A DNA stretch of 64,000 nt from Pusillimonas sp. MFBS29. GTDB lineage: Bacteria > Pseudomonadota > Gammaproteobacteria > Burkholderiales > Burkholderiaceae_B. Below are positions 45,415 to 55,957 of this stretch, one piece after another. The position numbers and the translations under genes are program-made. Each line of letters starts with the position of its first letter. Positions within the stretch are counted from its first letter, which is position 1. The DNA lies in contig NZ_JAJEWL010000011.1 of assembly GCF_020687695.1 (NCBI RefSeq), forward strand, positions 23,020 to 87,019, given 5' to 3'. The notes beneath the pieces are model-generated. The model was not told the DNA's origin. It did no database searches and saw only the letters and a program-made list of their open reading frames with translations.

Positions 45415-46269
45415 ATGCCCGGCAACAGCAGCGACGCGCAGTCATCAACCGAGCAGGCGTCGGTCCGGCGCAAGGCGCTGGGCGACTTCCTGCGTCAGGC
45501 CCGGGCACGTGTTCAACCCGAATCGTACGGCCTGCCGGCCGGGGTGCGCCGGCGTACACCGGGCCTGCGCCGCGAAGAACTTGCCCAGCTGTGCGACATC
45601 AGCGTTACCTGGTACACCTGGATAGAGCAGGGCCGCGACGTATCGGTATCGGCGGCCGTCTGGGCCCGGCTTGCGTCGGTGCTGAACCTGGCCCGGGCTG
45701 AACGCCATTATCTGTTTGAGCTGGCCGAATGCGCCGATCCCGAGCATGGTCACGGCCATGTCACGCCGCTGCCTTCTTATCTGGCCGACTGCGTGCACAG
45801 CGTGACTGCACCGGCTTATATTCTTGATCGCAGCTGGAATGTGCTGGCCAGAAACGAACCCCTGCTGCGCCTGTTCGATGGCTGGCCGGACCGGGATGAA
45901 AGCCCCAATCTGTTGCGCTATATCTTTATTGATCCGGCTGCGCGCACGCTGGTGGTCGATTGGGAGCAACGTGCGAGCCGGGTGGTGGCCGAGTTCAGGG
46001 CCGATGCTGCCGCTCATGTCGATGAGCCGGATGTGCGGATGGTGCTCGACGGCCTGCTGCAGGCCAGCCCGGTTTTTGCGCATTGGTGGACCCGGCATGC
46101 CGTAGTTGATCGCGAAGGAGGGTTAAGGGAATTCAACCATCCGGTGCATGGCATACTGCGCTATCAGCAGATCACTTTCCGCCTGGCGACGCGGCCGGAC
46201 TGCAAGCTGGTCATGCTGCTGGAAAATCAATTTCGTCCGGGTGAAGTAAACTCGGCTTTTATCGCTTAA
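45415..46269 (+). CDS. XRE-family regulator with MmyB-like ligand-binding domain
   Basis: A 284-residue regulator starting 13 bases after metH. An N-terminal helix-turn-helix (LGDFLRQARARV, then GLRREELAQLCDISVTWYTW, IEQGRDVSVS) is followed by an MmyB-type PAS-like sensor (PAYILDRSWNVLARNEPLLRLF, and later FNHPVHGILRYQQITFRL). Members bind fatty-acid-like ligands and often control a neighbouring short-chain dehydrogenase, absent here. Its target is unknown; the tight placement after metH may reflect read-through rather than function. Confidence 0.9.
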   Translation: MPGNSSDAQSSTEQASVRRKALGDFLRQARARVQPESYGLPAGVRRRTPGLRREELAQLCDISVTWYTWIEQGRDVSVSAAVWARLASVLNLARAERHYLFELAECADPEHGHGHVTPLPSYLADCVHSVTAPAYILDRSWNVLARNEPLLRLFDGWPDRDESPNLLRYIFIDPAARTLVVDWEQRASRVVAEFRADAAAHVDEPDVRMVLDGLLQASPVFAHWWTRHAVVDREGGLREFNHPVHGILRYQQITFRLATRPDCKLVMLLENQFRPGEVNSAFIA

Positions 46270-46292
46270 CCCTTTTCCGGCAAATAAGTACC

Positions 46293-46481
46293 ATGGCAAA
46301 GAATTACGAATCCGAGGCAACTCAGTTCCTGAAAAAATTCAAATCCGAGCATCCCAACGTCGAGGCGGGTCAGCGCGAAGGCCGAAGCCGTTTGTGGGAC
46401 AAGCACATTGATCCCGAGCTGCAGGAAGGCTATCGCGCCAGCAAGGTGCCGCAACAGCCCTACGTATACCAAACCAAATAA
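46293..46481 (+). CDS. DUF3460 family small protein
   Basis: A 62-residue charged soluble protein (SEATQFLKKFKSEHPNVEAG, ending QQPYVYQTK). It matches the DUF3460 family, which is common and short in Betaproteobacteria. No function is known. It lies just before scpA, a neighbourhood usual for the family. The length is complete. No signal or membrane segment is present. Confidence 0.85.
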   Translation: MAKNYESEATQFLKKFKSEHPNVEAGQREGRSRLWDKHIDPELQEGYRASKVPQQPYVYQTK

Positions 46482-46489
46482 GCCGGCAC

Positions 46490-48249
<1,760 letters not shown>

Positions 48250-48300
48250 CAGCTGACACCTGTTGTGGCGGTATGCAAGAATCGCTTACCGCTATCCAAC

Positions 48301-48306
48301 AAGGAG
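48301..48306 (+). promoter_or_regulatory. Ribosome binding site deciding the LuxR-type start
   Basis: AAGGAG at 48301-48306 lies 6 bases before GTG 48313. This marks the GTG as the start rather than the upstream GTG 48265. Confidence 0.7.
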
Positions 48307-48312
48307 TCAAAT

Positions 48313-48549
48313 GTGACAGACATTCAACCTTCCGGCAGCGCGCCTTACGAAACATTAACCCCGCGCGAACGCGACGTCATGGATTACGTCACGCGCGGCA
48401 AACCCAATAAAATTATTGCGGCAGAGCTTGGGGTGTCGCAGCGAACCATCGAAGCACATCGCGCCCGAATCTTTCAAAAAATGCAGGTACGCAACGCGGT
48501 GGAACTGGTGCACTGCATACTTGCCAATGGTGCCCCCAGCCAGAACTGA
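48313..48549 (+). CDS. Stand-alone LuxR-type DNA-binding protein
   Basis: A 78-residue protein made of little more than one LuxR/FixJ-type helix-turn-helix. Its core is LTPRERDVMDYVTRGKPNK, then IAAELGVSQRTIEAHRARIF and a dimerisation helix VRNAVELVHCIL. There is no receiver or autoinducer domain in frame upstream. GTG 48313 follows a strong AAGGAG. Such GerE-like orphans bind DNA constitutively or through partners; the target is unknown. A bidirectional terminator lies just after it. Confidence 0.88.
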   Translation: MTDIQPSGSAPYETLTPRERDVMDYVTRGKPNKIIAAELGVSQRTIEAHRARIFQKMQVRNAVELVHCILANGAPSQN

Positions 48550-48572
48550 TCTTCCGTGAAGGTTATGAAAAT

Positions 48573-48604
48573 GCCGCTCAGTCGCACTGCAGCGGCGTTT
48601 TATT
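48573..48604. terminator. Bidirectional terminator between the LuxR-type and NlpE-like genes
   Basis: GCCGCT (48573-48578) pairs with AGCGGC (48591-48596), extended inside by CAGT and ACTG with one bulge, followed by TTTTATT. It overlaps the end of the minus-strand lipoprotein gene and fits a Rho-independent terminator for the plus-strand gene. Confidence 0.6.
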
Positions 48605-49228
48605 GCTTATTTCATCTATGCCGTCCACATCGGCCTGTCGAGTCAGGTGGTGCTCGAGAGTGGGCCGCATGTCATTGATCATATTGATGCGCAAGACATT
48701 GTCATTGACGAACGTCAGGTTGGCCATTCCGGCCTGCTTGCCCGTCGTGAGCATGATGCGCAGCGGACGGGTGCCTATTACGTCCCAGCAGCCTTGCTGG
48801 GTGATGTTGTTCTGGCCCGGAGCATCCAGGAAGACCGTGCGTGAGCGCCATTCTCCGCTGGGTGCCAGCGTCAGGGTGATGCGGGTGGCCGAGCAGTTGC
48901 CGTCGTTGCTCAGGCAGGGAACCGTGCCCAGGAAGGTACGTGCTTCAGCCAGGGGGCGTGCCTTGATGACAGGTTCGGCTTCCTGGACTTCCTGGCCTAT
49001 GGGGCGGGCCGGCTGGTTGTCGCCGAAGCCCAGCTGTATCTGTGACGGAGCCTGGGCACTGTTGCGTCCTTGTGCCTGCTGGCGGGCGTCGGCGCTGGTC
49101 GTGTCGCGCTGCACGTCGTAGTAACCGGGGGTTTGCTGTTGGGCGCAGCCCGCCAGAGCAAGCACCAGCAAGGTGGCACCCAGAGCATTAATGCGGGGGT
49201 TGTTGTTTAACAGGCTGGAGCAAGGCAT
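48578..49228 (-). CDS. NlpE-like domain lipoprotein
   Basis: A 216-residue lipoprotein with a signal peptide ending in LALAGC (lipobox cysteine near residue 28), a low-complexity Gln-rich stretch, then a copper-resistance NlpE-type domain. The domain has LGTVPCLSNDGNCSATRITL and GEWRSRTVFLDAPG, resembling the CxxC-type NlpE N-terminal barrel but with a wider cysteine spacing. NlpE is an outer-membrane stress sensor. The final cysteine (TPLQCD) may pair with another. Its function here is unknown; it shares a terminator with the LuxR-type gene. Confidence 0.78.
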   Translation of the reverse strand: MPCSSLLNNNPRINALGATLLVLALAGCAQQQTPGYYDVQRDTTSADARQQAQGRNSAQAPSQIQLGFGDNQPARPIGQEVQEAEPVIKARPLAEARTFLGTVPCLSNDGNCSATRITLTLAPSGEWRSRTVFLDAPGQNNITQQGCWDVIGTRPLRIMLTTGKQAGMANLTFVNDNVLRINMINDMRPTLEHHLTRQADVDGIDEISNKTPLQCD

Positions 49229-49341
49229 GATGATTCCAAAGGCGGTTTACAGACGGGGAAGTATCGGCGCGGGGCATCTTGCCCATACACTATGCATTCT
49301 ACGCACTAATCGGCGTATTCGTAAAACAAACAGACCAGCCT

Positions 49342-50115
49342 ATGCCGCTCCAGGAACCATTTGAATTTTGGCAGCTTGCCACCTTGCTGGCACCAGCCCT
49401 GCTGGGTGCGGTCGCAGGCATTTGGTGTGTGCAGGCAGCCCGGATCTATGCCGGATTGCTGGCAGGCGGTGCACAGGTCGACGCCGACAGCCTGCTTGCC
49501 AGTTTGCATATGGCGGCTCGTCCACGTGGTGAACTTGCTCAGTCTGCGTCAGGCGATGAGTCGGGGTCCGTGCCTCGACTGATTGGCTTGTTCAGCGCTG
49601 TGGTCCTGGCGCTGGTGTTCGTGGCCATTGTCATCCGCTACGACTACACCCCGACGGCGCTGCTGCTGGCTCTGGTGGCCGGCATGCTGTTGCTGCTGGC
49701 ACATATCGATGCACGCACCCGTCTGCTCCCTGATGCGCTGACGCTGCCCGTACTGTGGCTGGGACTGGCTGCCGCGTGGGCCGGATGGGGTGTCGTGCCG
49801 CTGCACGATGCGGTGGCGGGCGCCATGGGCGGCTACGGTTTTCTTTGGTTGCTGCTGCAGGTCTTCCGGCTGTTGCGGGGTGTAGAAGGCATGGGCTACG
49901 GTGATCTGAAGCTGCTGGCCGCGCTCGGTGCCTGGCTGGGCTGGCAGGTGCTGCCCTGGCTCTTGTTGGTGGCCTGTGTTGCCGGTATCGTATTTGCCAT
50001 GCTCAAGGCCAGAACCTGGCGCCCGTCTGGCGCCTATCCCTTCGGCCCTTTCCTGGTGGTGGCCGCAGTGGCTGTATTCATCATCAGTCCTGGGTTACAT
50101 TTGTATTTTTACTAG
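49342..50115 (+). CDS. Prepilin-type peptidase (A24 family) without the usual methylase half
   Basis: A 257-residue polytopic membrane protein. The aspartyl protease pair is visible: the first aspartate in LAHIDARTRLLPDALTLP and the GxGD motif in GMGYGDLKLLAALG. About seven hydrophobic helices are present. Classic PilD has an N-terminal methyltransferase domain with two CxxC pairs; here the first 60 residues contain no such cysteines. The ATG at 49342 is chosen over a TTG at 49279. The gene sits upstream of coaE, where PilD normally ends a pilBCD string, but pilB and pilC are missing. Confidence 0.87.
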   Translation: MPLQEPFEFWQLATLLAPALLGAVAGIWCVQAARIYAGLLAGGAQVDADSLLASLHMAARPRGELAQSASGDESGSVPRLIGLFSAVVLALVFVAIVIRYDYTPTALLLALVAGMLLLLAHIDARTRLLPDALTLPVLWLGLAAAWAGWGVVPLHDAVAGAMGGYGFLWLLLQVFRLLRGVEGMGYGDLKLLAALGAWLGWQVLPWLLLVACVAGIVFAMLKARTWRPSGAYPFGPFLVVAAVAVFIISPGLHLYFY

Positions 50116-50130
50116 CAAGGGTGTGCCTGA

Positions 50131-50778
50131 ATGTACAAAATCGGCCTGACAGGCGGCATAGGCTCGGGCAAGAGCAAGGTGGCCGACATGTTTGCGCAGT
50201 GGGGTGCCGCCATCGTCGACACCGATGTCATCGCTCACGAACTGACTGCGCCGGGCGGCGCTGCCATTGAGCCCATACGCAAGCAATTCGGCCCCGATGT
50301 CATTGCCTCCACCGGTGCGCTCGATCGGCAGGCCATGCGTGAGCTGGTTTTCGAAAGCCCGCAGGCACGCCACAAGCTTGAAGCAATCATCCATCCCATG
50401 ATAGCTTCCGTTACACGGGAGCGCGCAGCGCAGGCCCAGGGATGTTATCTTGTATTCGTTGTTCCCTTGCTGGTGGAGTCCCTGGAGCATTCCAGCCGCT
50501 GGCGCGATGCGGTAGACCGGATTTGCGTCGTAGACTGTGATCCTGCCACGCAGGTGGCAAGAGTCCAGGCACGCAGCGGGCTGACGCCGGAAGCTATTGG
50601 GCGTATCATGTCAGCACAAGCTTCGCGGGCTGTTCGTCTGGCCGCCGCCGACGACGTTGTTCTCAACGATGGGCAAACCACTGTCGACGACCTCACTTCC
50701 CGGTCCCGTGCGCTGCACGAGCAGTGGTGTGCCTTGGCACAAGGCCGCCCGGGCTCGTTTGCAGGCAGCGGTTCCTAG
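50131..50778 (+). CDS. coaE: Dephospho-CoA kinase
   Basis: A 215-residue P-loop kinase. The Walker A is GLTGGIGSGKSKVADMFA, followed by VDTDVIAHELTAPGG, and VFVVPLLVESLEHS and VDCDPATQVARVQARSG later. It phosphorylates dephospho-CoA in the last CoA step. It lies 15 bases after the prepilin peptidase and 23 bases before zapD, the usual Betaproteobacteria order. The length is typical. Confidence 0.95.
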   Translation: MYKIGLTGGIGSGKSKVADMFAQWGAAIVDTDVIAHELTAPGGAAIEPIRKQFGPDVIASTGALDRQAMRELVFESPQARHKLEAIIHPMIASVTRERAAQAQGCYLVFVVPLLVESLEHSSRWRDAVDRICVVDCDPATQVARVQARSGLTPEAIGRIMSAQASRAVRLAAADDVVLNDGQTTVDDLTSRSRALHEQWCALAQGRPGSFAGSGS

Positions 50779-50801
50779 ACATTAAAAAGGTTTTTGTTCG
50801 C

Positions 50802-51554
50802 GTGATTCTTTATGAATATCCTTGCAACGAACGCGTAAGGTCTCTGCTAAGGGTCGAGCATCTCTTTGACAGGCTGTTTTTCTTCGCTCAGGGCACTGAT
50901 GTCCACCATCATCAGATTGCGGTTGCCACACTGTTCGATCTGCTCGATATCTGCGATCGCACCGACTTGCGAGGAGCGGTTCTGCAAGACCTGGAAAGAC
51001 AACGCGTAGCGCTCGGTGCGCTGCGCCAGCATCCTGGCGTCGATCCTCAGGCCCTTGATGCCATGCTTGCCGAAATCCAGAGCGCAGCCGCCGATTTGGG
51101 CGTGCACGGCCGCATCGGGCAGGAACTGCGCGACAACGAATGGCTGGCCAGCCTGCGCGGGCGCCTGGCGGTGCCGGGTGGGTCATCGCAGGTCGACATG
51201 CCCTCGTATTTTTCCTGGCAGATCAAACCGCCCGAGGTGCGCTCACGCGATCTGGGGCAGTGGATCAGGCCGTTCCTGCCCCTGTACAAGGCGTTGGCGC
51301 TTATTTTGCGCGTGCTGCGCGATTCGGGCGATGTGGTCGACGTAACCGCGCGTCAGGGCGCTTACCAGGAAATGCTCAGCGGCAAGGTGTTCCAGCTCTT
51401 GCGGGTCTGGGTCGACGAGGCCATGAATATTTTTCCCGAAATGAGCGCCAACAAGTATGTGATATGGGTCCGGTTTGCCGCCCAGGATACCGAGCTCAAG
51501 CCTCAGCCCGTCACACGTGACGTCTCATTCAAACTGGCGCGTTGCAACGTTTAA
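50802..51554 (+). CDS. zapD: Cell division protein ZapD
   Basis: A 250-residue FtsZ-associated protein (YacF/DUF1342). It has LYEYPCNERVRSLLRVEHLF, DLLDICDRTDLRGAVLQDLE, and VDMPSYFSWQIKPPEVRSRDL with an SFKLARCNV end. ZapD bundles FtsZ filaments. The start is GTG 50802, matching family length; an upstream TTG frame would overlap coaE. YacG usually follows in this neighbourhood, but the next 119 bases are too short for it. Confidence 0.94.
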   Translation: MILYEYPCNERVRSLLRVEHLFDRLFFFAQGTDVHHHQIAVATLFDLLDICDRTDLRGAVLQDLERQRVALGALRQHPGVDPQALDAMLAEIQSAAADLGVHGRIGQELRDNEWLASLRGRLAVPGGSSQVDMPSYFSWQIKPPEVRSRDLGQWIRPFLPLYKALALILRVLRDSGDVVDVTARQGAYQEMLSGKVFQLLRVWVDEAMNIFPEMSANKYVIWVRFAAQDTELKPQPVTRDVSFKLARCNV

Positions 51555-51673
51555 GGCGTCAGCCTGCCTGATCAAAGTTGTTGCGCCTCGTTTCAAATAT
51601 GCATTTTTTGAGTTCATCAGTCCGGCAATAGGCGAAAATACCGCCTGTTTCATTAGTTTCCGGAGAACAATGC

Positions 51674-52846
51674 ATGTCGGCGCCCAATACCGAACCGTCC
51701 CGATCGCGCAAGTCGTACTGGCTATGGCTGGTCGCGCTGCTTGCGCTGGCTGCCGGTGCTTACTGGTATGTCGGCAAACCGGACGCTCCGGCGGCTAAGG
51801 GTGGCGGATCGCTGTTCGGACCCCGAGGCATGTCTTCGATGCCGGTACCGGTCAGGGTTGCCACGGCTGAAATGGGGCTGATCAACCACACGCTCAAGGC
51901 CATAGGCACAGTGACCGCCTTCAATACGGTCACTGTGCGCAGCCGGGTAGATGGCGAACTGCAGGAAATAGCCTTTACCGATGGCCAGAAAGTGCGGGCC
52001 GGCGACCTGCTGGCACAGATCGATCCGCGCACTTATCGTATTGCACTGGACCAGGCACTGGGACAGCAGGCCCAGAACGAGGCACAACTGAAGAACGCCC
52101 AGCGCGACCTGCAACGCTATCAATTGCTTTACAAGCAAAACTCGATCGCGAAACAACAGGTCGATGCCCAGGCTGCCCTGGTTCAGCAGCTGCAGGGCTC
52201 GCGTAAAAGCGACCAGGCAGCGGTCGACCATGCCAGGCTGCAGCTGGACTACACGCGCATCACGGCACCCATAAGCGGGCGCCTGGGGCTGCGCAAGATC
52301 GATGCAGGCAATATGGTGAATGCATCGAATACCGATGGTCTGGTAACCATCACGCAGACCCAGCCTATCTCGGTGCTGTTCAATTTGCCGCAGGCACAAC
52401 TGCCCGATGTGCTGGCACAGCTGCGTGCCGGCAAAACCCTGCAGGCTGATCTCTATGACCGGGACGACCTGAACAAGCTGGCCACGGGCGAACTGATATC
52501 GGTGGATAATCAGATCGATGTGGCAACCGGCACAGTAAGCCTCAAGGCCAGGTTCCGGAATGAAGACGAAACCCTGTTCCCGAATCAGTTCGTGAACGTA
52601 CGTCTGCACGTTGATGCCGCCCAGGCATTGGCGATACCTGCGGTGGCGGTCCAGCACGGTTCGGTCGGGGCGTTTGTTTATATGCTCGACGAAGAAGATA
52701 AAGTGCACGTGCAGCCTATCGTTGTGGGCCGAACCGACGACAAGCGTGTTGCCGTGGTGTCGGGGTTGAGCGCAGGGCAGCGGGTGGTCACCGAGGGTGT
52801 GGACCGTCTGCGCGAGGGCTCCAAAGCCCAGATCATCACGGATTAG
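51674..52846 (+). CDS. mdtA: RND efflux periplasmic adaptor (MdtA/AcrA-like)
   Basis: A 390-residue membrane fusion protein. An N-terminal signal anchor (YWLWLVALLALAAGAYW) is followed by a biotinyl-lipoyl half (VTVRSRVDGELQEIAFTDGQ, then SGRLGLRKIDAGNMV) that wraps an alpha-helical hairpin (about 115-185). Then come beta-barrel and membrane-proximal domains ending in VTEGVDRLREGSKAQI. The ATG at 51674 follows GGAG. It is the first gene of a four-gene operon, 3 bases before the first pump. No regulator (BaeSR-like) lies beside it. The family link to MdtA is by overall likeness. Confidence 0.93.
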   Translation: MSAPNTEPSRSRKSYWLWLVALLALAAGAYWYVGKPDAPAAKGGGSLFGPRGMSSMPVPVRVATAEMGLINHTLKAIGTVTAFNTVTVRSRVDGELQEIAFTDGQKVRAGDLLAQIDPRTYRIALDQALGQQAQNEAQLKNAQRDLQRYQLLYKQNSIAKQQVDAQAALVQQLQGSRKSDQAAVDHARLQLDYTRITAPISGRLGLRKIDAGNMVNASNTDGLVTITQTQPISVLFNLPQAQLPDVLAQLRAGKTLQADLYDRDDLNKLATGELISVDNQIDVATGTVSLKARFRNEDETLFPNQFVNVRLHVDAAQALAIPAVAVQHGSVGAFVYMLDEEDKVHVQPIVVGRTDDKRVAVVSGLSAGQRVVTEGVDRLREGSKAQIITD

Positions 52847-52849
52847 GCC

Positions 52850-55800
52850 GTGAATCTGTCACGTATATTCATCCTTCGGCCCGTTGCCACTACGCTGGCC
52901 ATGGTAGCGTTGCTGATTTCGGGCATATTGGCTTATCGCCTGCTGCCGGTGGCGGCCTTGCCGCAAGTTGATTACCCCACCATACAGGTATCCACGCTGT
53001 ATCCGGGCGCCAGCCCTGATGCCATGGCCGCCCTGGTCACCTCGCCGCTGGAGCGGCAGCTGGGGCAGATGTCGGGGCTGACGCAAATGACATCGTCCAG
53101 TTCCGGCGGCTCGTCGCTGATCACACTGCAGTTCAATCTGGACCTGCCGCTGGATGTTGCCGAACAGGAGGTCCAGGCGGCCATCAATGCGGCCTCCAAC
53201 CTGCTGCCCGGCGACCTGCCGTCGCCACCTATCTACAACAAGGTGAATCCGGCAGATACCGCTGTGATCAGCCTGGCGGTAACGTCGCCGACCCTGCCGC
53301 TACACGAAGTGCGCGACCTGATCGACGTGCGGGTGGCGCAAAAACTGTCGCAGATTTCGGGTGTGGGGCTGGTCAGCATTGCCGGTGGCCAGCGTCCGGC
53401 GGTGCGGATACAGGCCAATCCCAGGGCGCTGGCCTCGCACGGGCTGACACTGTCCAGCCTGCGCTCGGCCATTGTCGGCGCCAACGTCAACCAGCCCAAG
53501 GGCAATCTGGACGGCCCCGAGCGCTCGACCACAATCAATGCCAATGACCAGCTCAAATCGGTGGACGATTACCAGCAGTTGATCATTGCCTATGAAAATG
53601 GCGCTGCACTGCGCCTGAAAGATGTGGCGCAAACACGGGAAGATGCCGAGAACATACGACAGGCTGCGTGGATGGGCCAGACACCTGCGATCCTGCTGAA
53701 CATACAGCGCCAGCCCGGCGCAAACGTGATCGATGTGGTGGATCAGGTGAAGGCTTTGCTGCCCTCTTTGAAGCAGGCCTTGCCTGTGGGGGTCGATATC
53801 AGCGTGGCCACCGATCGCACGCAAACCATACGCGAGTCCATTACGCATGTGCAGTATGAAATGCTGCTGGCCGTGGTGCTGGTGGTGCTGGTCACTTTCG
53901 TCTTTTTGCGTACCTGGACCGCCACCTTTATTCCCAGTGTTGTTGTGCCGCTGTCGCTGGTGGGCACCTTCGGCATCATGTACCTGTCCGGTTTCAGCAT
54001 CAACAACCTGACCCTGATGGCCTTGACCATCGCCACGGGTTTCGTGGTGGACGATGCCATCGTCATGATAGAAAACATTGCGCGCCACATCGAAGAAGGG
54101 CAGAGCGCGATGAAAGCCGCCCTCAAGGGGGCGGCCCAGATAGGCTTTACGCTGATATCGCTGACCCTGTCGCTGATTGCGGTATTGATTCCGCTGTTGT
54201 TCATGAGTGATGTCATCGGGCGCTTGTTCCGGGAATTTGCCATTACGCTGGCGGTGGCGATACTGCTTTCGCTGCTGATTTCCCTGACGCTCACGCCCAT
54301 GATGTGCGCGCGCCTGCTAAAGGCCGAGTCCGAGGTCCGGCACAGCCGTTTCCAGCAGGCGCTGGGGCGCTATATGGACAAGCTGACCCATGCCTACGAC
54401 GGCGGCCTGAAGTGGGTATTGCGTCACCAGATACTGACCCTGTGGGTCGCATTGGGTACTTTCCTGCTGACCGCCATGTTGTACTCCATGGTGCCCAAAG
54501 GTTTCTTCCCGCAGCAGGACACTGGCCTGATACAGGCCATCAGCCAGGGACCGCAAACTGTCTCGTTCAGTGCCATGGCCCAGCGTCAGCACGCCGCAGT
54601 CGAGCGTATCCTGCAAGACCCTGACGTGTCGGCGGTGACCTCTTTCATTGGTATAGACGGCACCAATGCAACGCTCAATACGGGTCGCATGCAGATCGCG
54701 CTCAATCCCATCGGCGAGCGCGACAGCAGCGCCCGCGAGGTGATTGCGCGCCTGAATGGCGACCTGAAAGACTTGCCCGACATACAGGTCTTCATGCAAC
54801 CTGTACAAGACCTGACAGTAGATGACCGCATCAGCCGCACGCAGTACCAGATGACACTGTCCGATCCAGATCATGGCGTGTTGCTGGCGTGGACGCCCAG
54901 ACTGGTTGACGCACTGCGCGAACTGCCCGGGTTGCGGGATGTGGTCGACGATCTGCAGAGCAGCGGCCTGCAGGCCACGGTTGTGATCGATCGCGATGCG
55001 GCGGCAAGACTGGGCGTGAGCAATGCCGTGATAGATGACGCCTTGTACGACGCCTTCGGCCAGCGCCTGATCTCCACCATCTTCACGCAGTCCAGCCAAT
55101 ATCGTGTGGTGCTCGAGGTGGCGCCGCAGTTCCGACAGGATCCGCAGGCGCTGACGCAAATCTATGTGCCGACTTCGTCCGGTACACCGGTGCCCATCAG
55201 CAGCATTGCGCGCATAGAACAGAGCAGCTCCTTGCTGTCGGTTGAACGCCTGGGGCAATTTCCGGCGACGACGATATCCTTTAACCTGGCGCCTGGCGTG
55301 GCATTGTCCGACGCAGTCCTGGCTGTGCGTGAGGCGCAAACGGCGCTAGACATGCCCGCTTCGCTGGATTTGCGCTTTCAGGGCGCAGCGCGTGCATTCC
55401 AGGCGTCGCTGGACAGCACGCTATGGCTGATGCTGGCAGCGGTGGCGGTCATGTACATCGTGCTGGGTGTTCTGTATGAAAGCTTTATTCATCCCATCAC
55501 CATCTTGTCGACCCTGCCTTCTGCTGCGATAGGTGCCTTGCTGGCGTTGCTGCTGACAGGTTCCGACCTGGATATGATAGGAGTGATAGGCATCATCCTG
55601 CTGATAGGCATCGTCAAGAAGAACGCCATCATGATGATAGATTTCGCGCTGGATGCCGAGCGCAATCGCGGCCTGGCGCCCGCCGCCGCCATCCACGAGG
55701 CGGCCTTGCTGCGATTCAGGCCCATACTGATGACGACACTGGCGGCCCTGTTCAGTGCCGTTCCGCTGATGCTGGCCACCGGCTCGGGTGCAGAGCTGCG

Positions 55801-55957
55801 TCAGCCGCTGGGCCTGGTCATGGTGGGCGGTCTGTTGTGCAGCCAGGTTCTGACCCTGTTCACCACGCCCGTCATCTATCTGATGTTCGACAGAATGTCG
55901 CGTGGCAAGCGCGGGCGGCAAGGCATGCGTCCTGCAGATGAAGGAGCGGCCACATGA
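52850..55957 (+). CDS. mdtB: RND multidrug efflux inner-membrane pump (MdtB-like)
   Basis: A 1035-residue HAE1-type RND transporter starting at GTG 52850. N-terminal helix [19 protein letters not shown] is followed by the [19 protein letters not shown] porter start. Proton-relay helix 4 holds [17 protein letters not shown] with tandem aspartates, and helix 10-11 holds [14 protein letters not shown]. It forms a trimer with the next pump in MdtBC systems (inference). It overlaps the second pump gene by 4 bases (ATGA). Length and motifs are complete. Confidence 0.95.
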   Translation: MNLSRIFILRPVATTLAMVALLISGILAYRLLPVAALPQVDYPTIQVSTLYPGASPDAMAALVTSPLERQLGQMSGLTQMTSSSSGGSSLITLQFNLDLPLDVAEQEVQAAINAASNLLPGDLPSPPIYNKVNPADTAVISLAVTSPTLPLHEVRDLIDVRVAQKLSQISGVGLVSIAGGQRPAVRIQANPRALASHGLTLSSLRSAIVGANVNQPKGNLDGPERSTTINANDQLKSVDDYQQLIIAYENGAALRLKDVAQTREDAENIRQAAWMGQTPAILLNIQRQPGANVIDVVDQVKALLPSLKQALPVGVDISVATDRTQTIRESITHVQYEMLLAVVLVVLVTFVFLRTWTATFIPSVVVPLSLVGTFGIMYLSGFSINNLTLMALTIATGFVVDDAIVMIENIARHIEEGQSAMKAALKGAAQIGFTLISLTLSLIAVLIPLLFMSDVIGRLFREFAITLAVAILLSLLISLTLTPMMCARLLKAESEVRHSRFQQALGRYMDKLTHAYDGGLKWVLRHQILTLWVALGTFLLTAMLYSMVPKGFFPQQDTGLIQAISQGPQTVSFSAMAQRQHAAVERILQDPDVSAVTSFIGIDGTNATLNTGRMQIALNPIGERDSSAREVIARLNGDLKDLPDIQVFMQPVQDLTVDDRISRTQYQMTLSDPDHGVLLAWTPRLVDALRELPGLRDVVDDLQSSGLQATVVIDRDAAARLGVSNAVIDDALYDAFGQRLISTIFTQSSQYRVVLEVAPQFRQDPQALTQIYVPTSSGTPVPISSIARIEQSSSLLSVERLGQFPATTISFNLAPGVALSDAVLAVREAQTALDMPASLDLRFQGAARAFQASLDSTLWLMLAAVAVMYIVLGVLYESFIHPITILSTLPSAAIGALLALLLTGSDLDMIGVIGIILLIGIVKKNAIMMIDFALDAERNRGLAPAAAIHEAALLRFRPILMTTLAALFSAVPLMLATGSGAELRQPLGLVMVGGLLCSQVLTLFTTPVIYLMFDRMSRGKRGRQGMRPADEGAAT

